Part shown: positions 7,316 through 14,155 of the stretch, piece after piece
Layout: each line of letters starts with the position of its first letter
Position numbering within the stretch: position 1 is the first letter of the stretch
Assembly (NCBI GenBank): GCA_031255315.1
Contig: JAIRSS010000104.1
Location: forward strand, 1 to 14,573
Reading direction: 5' to 3'
Length of the DNA stretch: 14,573 nt
Source: Spirochaetaceae bacterium
GTDB lineage: Bacteria; Spirochaetota; Spirochaetia; Treponematales; Breznakiellaceae
Position numbers and translations under genes: made by a program
Notes under the pieces: generated by a model
The model's input: only the letters and a program-made list of their open reading frames with translations
What the model was told of the DNA's origin: nothing
Databases searched by the model: none

Positions 7316-9670
7316 ATGTACGAGTTGCCAATAACAGACCGGGTTCTCCGGCTTAAAGCCCGGCTTTATACCGAGAGCCGGTTTGTTTCCATCGAACAGG
7401 CCCGGATTATTACCGAAACCTACCAACGGCACGAAGGGGAGTCTCGTATTCTGCAACGGGCCTGGGCGCTTAAAGCGGCCTTGGAAAATATACCCATTAC
7501 TATCGATCCCGATGAACTAATTGTAGGAAACCGTAGTCCGGGGATACGGAGCGGCATTGTCTTCCCGGAAAGCGCCTGCGCCTGGGTAGACCAGGAATTC
7601 GATACCCTGCCCACCCGGACGCAGGATCCTTTTCTGGTCAGGCCTGGGGATCGGGAAATCTTTCGTGAAACCATAGCCCCCTTCTGGCGGGGCAGGTCGC
7701 TGGAAGACGTACTGCGTCAAAACGCCGGGCTGATGATTGATGAGATCGCCCCGGTAGTAAAAATAAACCAGAAGGATCATGCCCAGGGGCATATCTGTCC
7801 GGACTGCGCCGCATGGCTTGCCAAAGGTCCGGCTTTGTTACAGCAAGAGGCCGAAAACGCCCTGGTAAAAAGCGAAGGGGAACAGGCTGAGTTTTATCGG
7901 GCGGTATCCGCTGTTATGGAAGGAACCCGGCATTTTATGGTCCGCTACGCTGAATTAGCCGAGCATCTGGCCGCCGCGCCGGAACACGGGGGGAACAGCC
8001 GGCGGCTCCGGGAAACCGGCCGTATATGCCGGGCTTTGGCGGAAGGTCCCGCGAAAAGTTTCCGGGAAGCCCTGCAATCCCTCTGGTTCCTCTTTACCAT
8101 CCTTCATCTGGAATCCAACGCTTCTTCGTTTTCTCCAGGCCGGATGGATGTATATCTGTATCCGTATTATGAAAACGACATTGACGCGGGAGTCCTAAGC
8201 CGGGCGGAAGCTTTGGAGCTTATTGAGTGTCTTTGGATAAAATTTAATGAAATTGTGTATATGCGGAACCGGAACAGCGCCAGGTACTTTGCCGGTTTTC
8301 CCATCGGCTTTAACATCATTATCGGCGGACAGGATGAACAGGGCGGCGACTTTGTCAATGATCTGTCCTTCCTGCTGTTAAAGGCTCAGGAACATCTGGG
8401 ACTGCCTCAACCAAATCTTTCGGTCAGGCTCCACAAGCGTACCGCTGAGGAACTGTTGCGCCAGGCAATCCGGGTGGTAGCCCGGGGTTCCGGTATGCCC
8501 CAGTTCTTTAATGACGAATCAGTGATCCCGGCGCTGGAAAATCTTGGTATTGATGAGCGGGACGCTAAAAACTATGCCGTTGTCGGCTGTGTGGAACTTA
8601 CCACCCAAGGGAATAACCTTGGCTGGAGCGACGCGGCGATGTTCAACCTGAACAAGGTGTTGGAAATCACCCTCACAGGAGGGAAGGATCTGCTTACCGG
8701 AAAACAGATCGCCCAAAACTACGGCAGCCTGGCAGAGTACCAAACCTTCGAGGAGTTGGAATACGCCTTTGCCGCCTGCTTGGATCAGTATATCGAAAAG
8801 ATGATCGCCTGTTGTGAAGAAGTGGAAAAGGCTCATATTGAACTGTTGCCAACTCCCTTTCTTTCCACCGTAATAAAGAACTGCATGGCAACAGGCATGG
8901 ACGTTACACGGGGCGGCGCGCGGTACAATCTTTCCGGTATTCAGATGATACAGATTGCCAACCTTGCCGACAGCCTGGCGGCTGTCAAATCTCTGGTGTT
9001 TGATGAAAAGCTCATTGAAAAGGCGGAGCTTTTGACCGCCCTGGAAAGGAATTTTCAGGACCGGGAAGCCCTGCGCCAGATGTTGATCCACCGGGCTCCC
9101 AAATATGGCAACGATATAGACTGGGTGGATGAGTTGGGGGCCAAGTGGGCGCGTTATTTTCGCGGAAAGCTGGAATCCTATACTAATTACCGGGGCGGAC
9201 CGTACCACACGGGGATGTATACTGTATCCGCTCATATACCTATGGGTGAAATGGTAGGCGCCTCTCCTGACGGACGTTTTTCCGCTACGCCCCTGGCGGA
9301 TGGCGGCATGTCGCCTATGTACGGACGGGATCTTTCCGGACCGACCGCGGTACTCAAGTCGGTATCCAAGCTCGACAAATTGCTCACTTCCAACGGCGGC
9401 CTCCTCAATATGAAATTTCTTCCCGAGTTTTTTACTGGTCCTGAAAGCATAGAAAAATTCAGCCTCTTCCTCCGGTCTTTTGTGGATTTGGAGATTCCCC
9501 ATATCCAATTCAATGTAGTCCGCCGGGAGGACTTGCTGGCCGCTCAGAAGAACCCCGATCAATACCACAGCCTTACCGTGCGTGTCGCGGGTTATACCGC
9601 CTACTTTACCGAACTTGCGGGAAAACTCCAGGACGAAATTATCGCCCGCACCGCGTATGGAAGCCTGTAA
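7316..9670 (+). CDS. Glycyl radical enzyme, dehydratase-type (PFL/glycerol dehydratase superfamily)
   Basis: This 784-residue cytoplasmic enzyme carries the superfamily hallmarks. The C-terminal radical loop RVAGYTAYFTEL has Gly759 as the predicted radical site. The mid-protein Cys loop VVGCVELTTQGN has Cys425 followed two residues on by Glu427. The loop GGARYNLSG starts at residue 533, and SFSPGRMDVYLYPYYEND lies in the barrel. Pyruvate formate-lyase has a Cys-Cys pair in the Cys loop; Cys-x-Glu is found in diol, glycerol, choline and hydroxyproline enzymes, where Glu acts as base. A dehydration, ring-opening or C-X cleavage of a hydroxylated substrate is therefore expected. ATG 7316 (MYELPITDRVLRLK) fits the usual family N-terminus; TTG 7295 has no ribosome site. 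GGGG sits only 2 nt before the ATG, so the start is not certain. The activase and kinase genes follow. Substrate is unknown. Confidence 0.92.
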   Translation: MYELPITDRVLRLKARLYTESRFVSIEQARIITETYQRHEGESRILQRAWALKAALENIPITIDPDELIVGNRSPGIRSGIVFPESACAWVDQEFDTLPTRTQDPFLVRPGDREIFRETIAPFWRGRSLEDVLRQNAGLMIDEIAPVVKINQKDHAQGHICPDCAAWLAKGPALLQQEAENALVKSEGEQAEFYRAVSAVMEGTRHFMVRYAELAEHLAAAPEHGGNSRRLRETGRICRALAEGPAKSFREALQSLWFLFTILHLESNASSFSPGRMDVYLYPYYENDIDAGVLSRAEALELIECLWIKFNEIVYMRNRNSARYFAGFPIGFNIIIGGQDEQGGDFVNDLSFLLLKAQEHLGLPQPNLSVRLHKRTAEELLRQAIRVVARGSGMPQFFNDESVIPALENLGIDERDAKNYAVVGCVELTTQGNNLGWSDAAMFNLNKVLEITLTGGKDLLTGKQIAQNYGSLAEYQTFEELEYAFAACLDQYIEKMIACCEEVEKAHIELLPTPFLSTVIKNCMATGMDVTRGGARYNLSGIQMIQIANLADSLAAVKSLVFDEKLIEKAELLTALERNFQDREALRQMLIHRAPKYGNDIDWVDELGAKWARYFRGKLESYTNYRGGPYHTGMYTVSAHIPMGEMVGASPDGRFSATPLADGGMSPMYGRDLSGPTAVLKSVSKLDKLLTSNGGLLNMKFLPEFFTGPESIEKFSLFLRSFVDLEIPHIQFNVVRREDLLAAQKNPDQYHSLTVRVAGYTAYFTELAGKLQDEIIARTAYGSL

Positions 9671-9673
9671 ACG

Positions 9674-10627
9674 ATGATGTCTGCGGAGTGGGGCGTACCC
9701 GGGACGATTTTTGATATACGGCGTTTTTCTGTTCATGATGGACAGGGCATCCGAACTACCGTGTTTCTAAAAGGCTGCCCCCTCAACTGCCGCTGGTGTC
9801 AAAACCCGGAAGGTCTTGACTTCGCGTCCCGGCCCGTGTGGTTTGAACAAAAATGCATCCATTGCCGGGCCTGCACCCAGGCGGCGGAGGCTTATCACTC
9901 TAGTCCCTTATGCTGGGACCACGACAGACTGCTCATCAATGATTCGCCTTTTATTGACGATCCCGCTCTCTTCCAACTGCCTATGCGCCTTTGCCCAACC
10001 CGGGCCCTTGTCTGGGACAGCCGGCGTGTAAGCGTCGGGGAACTTATCACTGAACTGGAAAAGGACAGGGTATTCTTTAATCATGGCGGAGGCGTTACGC
10101 TCTCCGGCGGAGAACCGCTGGCCCAGCCGGAATTTACCCTGGCGCTTCTTGCCGCCTGCCGCGGGGCGGGATTTCACACGGCAATAGAAACCTCGCTGTT
10201 TGCCCCGGCGGAAATCGTGGACGCGGCGGCGGACGTGTCGGATACGATCATCGCCGATTGTAAAATCTTCGATAATGAACGCCACCAGGAGGCGACCGGT
10301 CAGGGCAACGCCCTTATCCTGGAAAACCTGAGCCGGCTCCTTTCCGGTCCCCATGCTTCCAGGGTATTAGTCCGTACACCCCTGATCCCCGGTTTTACCG
10401 CGGATGATGAAAATATTGGGGCAATCAGCGCTTTTATCAGCGGCGTCTATGCGGATACCGCCTACGAACTGCTTAACTACAATCCCCTGGCCGCAGGGAA
10501 ATACTCCCTAACCGGCAGAAAGTATTGCTTTACGGTAAACCCAAAACCTTTTAGCGCGGAAGCGATGCTCCGGTTCAGGGGCGTAGCGGAAAAAAACGGA
10601 ATTCTAAACATGAAGGAGGCGTTATGA
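9674..10627 (+). CDS. Glycyl radical enzyme-activating protein (radical SAM)
   Basis: This 317-residue protein activates the preceding enzyme by abstracting hydrogen from its Gly759, using S-adenosylmethionine and a [4Fe-4S] cluster. The radical SAM motif is KGCPLNCRWCQNPEG (Cys35, 39, 42), preceded by FSVHDGQGIRTTVFLKG and followed by the SAM-binding SGGEP at 144-148. The inserted ferredoxin-like part has CIHCRAC (Cys61, 64, 67), Cys80 and LCP (Cys107). That is enough for about one extra cluster; dehydratase-type activases often carry two full four-Cys sets there. The gene starts 3 nt after the enzyme's stop codon. ATG 9674 and ATG 9677 are both possible; GGAAG lies about 10 nt upstream. Its stop overlaps the ATG of a tiny ORF (ATGA at 10624-10627). 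Confidence 0.93.
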   Translation: MMSAEWGVPGTIFDIRRFSVHDGQGIRTTVFLKGCPLNCRWCQNPEGLDFASRPVWFEQKCIHCRACTQAAEAYHSSPLCWDHDRLLINDSPFIDDPALFQLPMRLCPTRALVWDSRRVSVGELITELEKDRVFFNHGGGVTLSGGEPLAQPEFTLALLAACRGAGFHTAIETSLFAPAEIVDAAADVSDTIIADCKIFDNERHQEATGQGNALILENLSRLLSGPHASRVLVRTPLIPGFTADDENIGAISAFISGVYADTAYELLNYNPLAAGKYSLTGRKYCFTVNPKPFSAEAMLRFRGVAEKNGILNMKEAL

Positions 10628-10707
10628 GTGAATGCATGCCCGAAACGGCATACATAAACGCCATATCCGGGGTTGTAAGGAGCAATTATGCATACCATTG
10701 GCATTGA
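10624..10707 (+). CDS. Possible 27-codon small ORF between activase and ROK kinase
   Basis: An ATG at 10624 overlaps the activase stop (ATGA) and has GGAGG five nt upstream, a better ribosome site than most genes here. The frame reads MSECMPETAYINAISGVV and ends at TGA 10705-10707, 20 nt inside the kinase gene. No family is recognised. It could be a coupling peptide that carries ribosomes to the kinase start, a gene remnant, or chance. Confidence 0.35.
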   Translation: MSECMPETAYINAISGVVRSNYAYHWH

Positions 10708-11581
10708 TATTGGAGGCACGCATCTTCGCTGCGCGGAATTTTCAGAAGAGTATGAAATCATTACTATGATGAAGATTCCCAATGAAACCAGTCTTTCGGC
10801 AGAGGCCAATATGGATAAACTCATTGATTTTATCCTTGCTCGGAAGGACCAATGCGGCGGCATCGGTATTGGTTGTCCAGGTCCGCTGGACTTTTCCGCC
10901 GGAAAGGTACTCAACCCGCCCAACCTGTACGGCTGGAATAATTTTGAGTTGGTGAAATATGTCGAGGGAAAGACCGGCCTTAGAACGGTTCTTAACAACG
11001 ACGCTAATATGGCCGGACTTGCGGAGGCTGTTTTGGGCGCGGGCAGAGGTTTCCAGTCGGTCTTTTATATCACGATTTCCACCGGCATAGGCGGCGCTTA
11101 TGTATACCGGGGAGAATTGATAAACGGCGCTCATTCCTCGGCGGGGGAAGCCTACAACCTTATTGTCTGTGACGACCCTCACCCTGGCGGCGGCGCAAAC
11201 CCCGCTTCCATTAATGAAATATGCGGCGGTAAAGCCCTTTTCAGGCAGACCTGGGCTGTATACAACCGTTGTGTGGATACCAGGGAATTATACGATGAAT
11301 TGTACCGTAAAAAACGGGAGCCACCGGCTGTTAAAATCATCGAACGGTGTATTGATACTATGGCCCGGGCTGTCGGGAATATTGCCTGCATTGTGGACCC
11401 GGACCTGTTTATCGTCGGCGGGTCCATTGCCCTGCGTAGTGAGGGATATCTGACCATGCTTGAAGAAAAGGCCCGGTCATACATGATTGATCCATCGTAT
11501 CTGCGCATCGAAAAAGCCCGTCTTGGAGATAATGCGGGGCTTATGGGCGCGGCGATTCTCATATCGGAAAAATCGCCCTAA
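10688..11581 (+). CDS. ROK-family sugar kinase, atypical (lacks zinc motif)
   Basis: This 297-residue protein has the ROK order: phosphate-binding GIDIGGTHLR at residues 5-14, GIGIGCPGPLD at 58-68, catalytic Asp105 in LNNDANMAGLAE, ITISTGIGGAYV at 128-139 and VDPDLFIVGGS near the C-terminus. ROK kinases phosphorylate hexoses or related sugars with ATP. Two features differ from typical members. The sugar-contacting Glu-x-Gly-His becomes Glu154-Ala-Tyr156. The zinc-binding Cys-rich segment that normally follows is replaced by HPGGGANPASINEICGGKAL, without the clustered cysteines. No helix-turn-helix precedes the kinase, so it is not a ROK repressor. AAGGAG lies 5 nt before ATG 10688. As last gene of the glycyl radical operon it probably phosphorylates the imported substrate or a product; the substrate is unknown. 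Confidence 0.85.
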   Translation: MHTIGIDIGGTHLRCAEFSEEYEIITMMKIPNETSLSAEANMDKLIDFILARKDQCGGIGIGCPGPLDFSAGKVLNPPNLYGWNNFELVKYVEGKTGLRTVLNNDANMAGLAEAVLGAGRGFQSVFYITISTGIGGAYVYRGELINGAHSSAGEAYNLIVCDDPHPGGGANPASINEICGGKALFRQTWAVYNRCVDTRELYDELYRKKREPPAVKIIERCIDTMARAVGNIACIVDPDLFIVGGSIALRSEGYLTMLEEKARSYMIDPSYLRIEKARLGDNAGLMGAAILISEKSP

Positions 11582-11848
11582 CTCCCCGGCGGCTTTAGAG
11601 TCTGTTGTACTTGTGAATCTTTTGCATATCTTTTATGCACGACGCGCGCCAGGCTCTTAGCCGCCGGAACTTTGAAACACGGAAGATTACACGATGCTCT
11701 ATGCAAAATCCAAAAGCACGGTTATTACTGAACGTGAGTTCGACCGCTTATCTGTACCTCGCGCCCGAATTGCGCTTCCCCTTTACGATTATGTCCGTCC
11801 CCGCAGTCTTTCCCCGGCGGGGATACTGCCGCAATGCGGACAGCAACG
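11582..11848. other. Convergent intergenic gap without a secure gene
   Basis: A + strand frame from ATG 11694 to 11918 (74 codons, beginning MLYAKSKSTVITEREFD) has GGAAG eight nt upstream, but it runs 70 nt into the antisense of the exporter gene and resembles no family I know. It may be a decayed or spurious ORF. The segment 11793-11841 holds nested inverted repeats. No terminator with a T-run is visible. Confidence 0.4.
11793..11841. repeat. Nested inverted repeats near the 3' end of the exporter gene
   Basis: GTCCG (11793-11797) pairs with CGGAC (11837-11841), GCAGT (11803-11807) with ACTGC (11825-11829), and CCCC (11812-11815) with GGGG (11819-11822). CCGCA-A-TGCGG at 11829-11839 is an alternative small palindrome. 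Together they could fold into a long imperfect stem between the convergent genes. It may act as a two-way terminator or transcript end, but there is no U-tract. Confidence 0.4.
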
Positions 11849-13501
11849 TCATTCTTTACTGTCAAGATCGACAATACCGCCCTCCCGCATAGTCAGAACG
11901 CAGTCGGCAATGTCGTAATACCTGTCATCATGAGATATTATAAATAGCGTGAAGCCTTCGGCTCTCAGTTCCGGTAATATTTCACGGTAATATTTCTCTC
12001 GCATAACGGGATCGAAGTCCTCGGCGACCTCGTCAAGCAGCAGCACAGGGCGATTGTCCATAATCGCCGCAAGCAACGCCATGCGTTTTTTCTGGCCGCT
12101 CGACAGGCTTATGGTCGGAAGTTCGCTCTTGTCTATTACCTTGCTGTCCAAACCAAGCTGTACGGCCCACTTTCGCAATTTATCTGTATCAATGCTTTCA
12201 TTACCGTAAAACCGGTCAAACAAGTGAAAGTCCGCCATCACCAGCGAGAACAGCGAGCGGTAGTTCGCGTCGCCGATTTCCGTCACGCTCACACCATCAA
12301 CCGTAATGGCGCCCTCGGACGGTCGTGTAAGTCCGGCAAGAAGCCGCATAAAGGTACTCTTGCCACTGCCATTTCCGCCGCGCATCATGACTATCCGGCC
12401 TTTGTCAAGATAAAATTCCTCAATTTTCAAAATAAAAGGTTTGACGTCGCCGGAACGTTTCGGATATTCAAAGCCGATATTCCGGCAGGCAATTCGCGTA
12501 AATTCCGGCGCGGACGGATAATCCGCTGGATCATTAATATCCGGCTCAAGTTCCGTTTTGTCAAGCTGCGCCTCAAAATCTTTGAGTTTGTCGATTATAT
12601 CCGCCGCCGCCGTCGAAATCGGCCCGAACTGCACCAGCGTGTACGCCGGCCATATTACTATCAAAGTAACCGAGATGATTTTAACCAAATCCTGCGCGTC
12701 AATCGTGAAGAACGATGGCAACACAAAAAGCGTCAATCCCAAGGGCAGGAATAGTATAGCCTGTTCCAACACAATCGAGCGGGTTCTGTACAGTTCAGTG
12801 CCAAGTATCCGTTTTCCCTTTTCCTCGCTTGCGGTTTTAACTTTATGATTAAACAGAGCGTCGGATTTTCTGCGGTTCATTTTGAGTTCGTTAAAGCCGC
12901 CAACCACGTCGTTGAGCGACATCGTGAATTTGTCCGTTGCGGCGGAGTCATCTTTGCCGCGCTCTCCGATTGCGGCGTCAAGCAGCCCGCGAATCTGAAT
13001 CAGCGCGATAAGCGCCGCCGCGACACACAGCGCTCCGGGTATCGATACCGTGCACAGGTACAGTCCCGTCAGAATGACTACGACAAATGCCGACATGGTG
13101 GGGATGAGGAACCTTGCCGCCATTATTGCGGTGTATTTGTCGCCACCGATTGTGGCGTAAATCAGTTCCGGGCTAAAAGTCTGAAACGTATCGTAGTCTA
13201 TGCGTCGAAGTTTGTCTATTACGCGCAGTTCCAGTTCTGAAATACCCTTTATTATTGACGCTGAGGATATATCTCCGCCGTATTTCTGCGTAAAATAGTA
13301 CGCCCCCAGCGACAGCGTAAACATCAGCGTTGCCCTGAGCGACACTTCGCTATTTTCACTGTAATTGTCAAGCCCGACTGACAGCGCGTACATCATAAGC
13401 GCCATAAACACGCCGTTCGCAAAGGTGGTAAGATAAATCGCCGCGCGTTTTCCTTCAGAGTTCTCGAATACGAATTCCCTGAACTTTTTATTGATTATCA
13501 T
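11849..13501 (-). CDS. Cyclic peptide/nonribosomal peptide ABC exporter (PvdE/SyrD-like), fused membrane and ATPase domains
   Basis: The 550 residues fit the family of cyclic-peptide ABC exporters. About six hydrophobic segments lie in residues 20-300 (for example FANGVFMALMMYALSVGL and MSAFVVVILTGLYLCTVSI). The ATPase follows from about residue 330: Walker A GGNGSGKST at 375-383, signature ISLSSGQKKRMALLAA, Walker B PVLLLDEVAEDFDP, and ISHDDRYYDIAD near the end. The LSSGQKKR signature and the DEVAEDFDP / ISHDD block are what point to the PvdE/SyrD group and not to ordinary lipid exporters. Its expected role is ATP-driven export of the peptide made by the upstream synthetase across the inner membrane. 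GGAAGG precedes ATG 13501 by 6 nt. It is the last gene of the minus-strand operon, 69 nt after the phosphopantetheinyl transferase gene. Confidence 0.9.
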   Translation of the reverse strand: MIINKKFREFVFENSEGKRAAIYLTTFANGVFMALMMYALSVGLDNYSENSEVSLRATLMFTLSLGAYYFTQKYGGDISSASIIKGISELELRVIDKLRRIDYDTFQTFSPELIYATIGGDKYTAIMAARFLIPTMSAFVVVILTGLYLCTVSIPGALCVAAALIALIQIRGLLDAAIGERGKDDSAATDKFTMSLNDVVGGFNELKMNRRKSDALFNHKVKTASEEKGKRILGTELYRTRSIVLEQAILFLPLGLTLFVLPSFFTIDAQDLVKIISVTLIVIWPAYTLVQFGPISTAAADIIDKLKDFEAQLDKTELEPDINDPADYPSAPEFTRIACRNIGFEYPKRSGDVKPFILKIEEFYLDKGRIVMMRGGNGSGKSTFMRLLAGLTRPSEGAITVDGVSVTEIGDANYRSLFSLVMADFHLFDRFYGNESIDTDKLRKWAVQLGLDSKVIDKSELPTISLSSGQKKRMALLAAIMDNRPVLLLDEVAEDFDPVMREKYYREILPELRAEGFTLFIISHDDRYYDIADCVLTMREGGIVDLDSKE

Positions 13502-13570
13502 CGCTGCCTTCCTTTCAGACTTTTTCCCTGTCTAGGAGTTTGTCGATATTCCACACATTTATTTCCTTCC

Positions 13571-14155
13571 CTATTCATTTGCCTGCCGCTCAACAGCCGT
13601 ACATATAATGTGATTATCAAAAAAAACGCTTTCCAGTATCCACCGTCTGCCGTCCGCCTCTATCGCGGAGTTCCCGCACGGCACGGCATTGAAACTTTCC
13701 GGCGGCAAGCTCAGGCCCTTCCCCGTCGCTTTCATAATCGATTCTTTCGCCGTCCATAACCGGCAAAAAACGTCGTTTCCGCTCTGCGATTTCATCCATA
13801 CGCGCTCGTCGTTTGTGAAGGCGCGGAACATATCCGCGTTATTGCCATCCCCAATGGGTTCAATATCAACTCCGATTTCCCGTTCAGAAACCGCCAGCAC
13901 AACATAATCTCCTCCATGCGAAAGATTGAAGTAAATGCCGCTGCCCGGCGCGTAGGGCTTCCCAAACTGGTTTTTAACAAACCTCTCCTCGTCAAGGCCC
14001 AAACAGCGCCCCAAGAGATACCCCGCCGCAAGGCAGCGCGCTTTATCAGCGTAAAACATATACCGTTCCGCCCTGCGTTTCCTTGCCGCGCATACATAGG
14101 ACAATTCGTAATCCGACAAGGTATCGCGAATGTCATAATAAAAGAGTTTTGTCAA
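13571..14155 (-). CDS. 4'-phosphopantetheinyl transferase (Sfp type)
   Basis: This 194-residue protein adds the phosphopantetheine arm of coenzyme A to carrier domains of peptide or polyketide synthetases. The family signature is present: FNLSHGGDYVVLAVS (76-90), GVDIE (95-99) with the Mg-binding Asp97 and Glu99, and WTAKES (134-139) with Glu138, followed by KATGKGL. NQFGKPY (62-68) is the usual upstream block. It is somewhat shorter than Sfp-type enzymes of 220-240 residues, mainly at the ends. The only start that keeps the N-terminal block is TTG 14155, with AAGGA about 11 nt upstream; an upstream in-frame TGA excludes a longer form, and the next Met is residue 33. The gene overlaps the end of the adenylation gene by 23 nt, so they are co-translated. 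Confidence 0.93.
   Translation of the reverse strand: MTKLFYYDIRDTLSDYELSYVCAARKRRAERYMFYADKARCLAAGYLLGRCLGLDEERFVKNQFGKPYAPGSGIYFNLSHGGDYVVLAVSEREIGVDIEPIGDGNNADMFRAFTNDERVWMKSQSGNDVFCRLWTAKESIMKATGKGLSLPPESFNAVPCGNSAIEADGRRWILESVFFDNHIICTAVERQANE

Noticed and set aside
8519..9736. 405-codon open frame on the minus strand
   Set aside because: It is antisense to the glycyl radical enzyme, including its active-site and radical loops, and has no family features.
11635..11892. 85-codon + strand frame in the convergent gap
   Set aside because: No ribosome site, no recognisable motif, and it runs into the antisense of the exporter gene.
13502..13570. Tiny ORF beginning Met-Cys-Gly-Ile after GGAAGG, resembling the start of a class II glutamine amidotransferase
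   Set aside because: The frame stops after eight codons. A second frame from GTG gives 13 codons. Both are too short to separate from chance in a 69-nt operon spacer.
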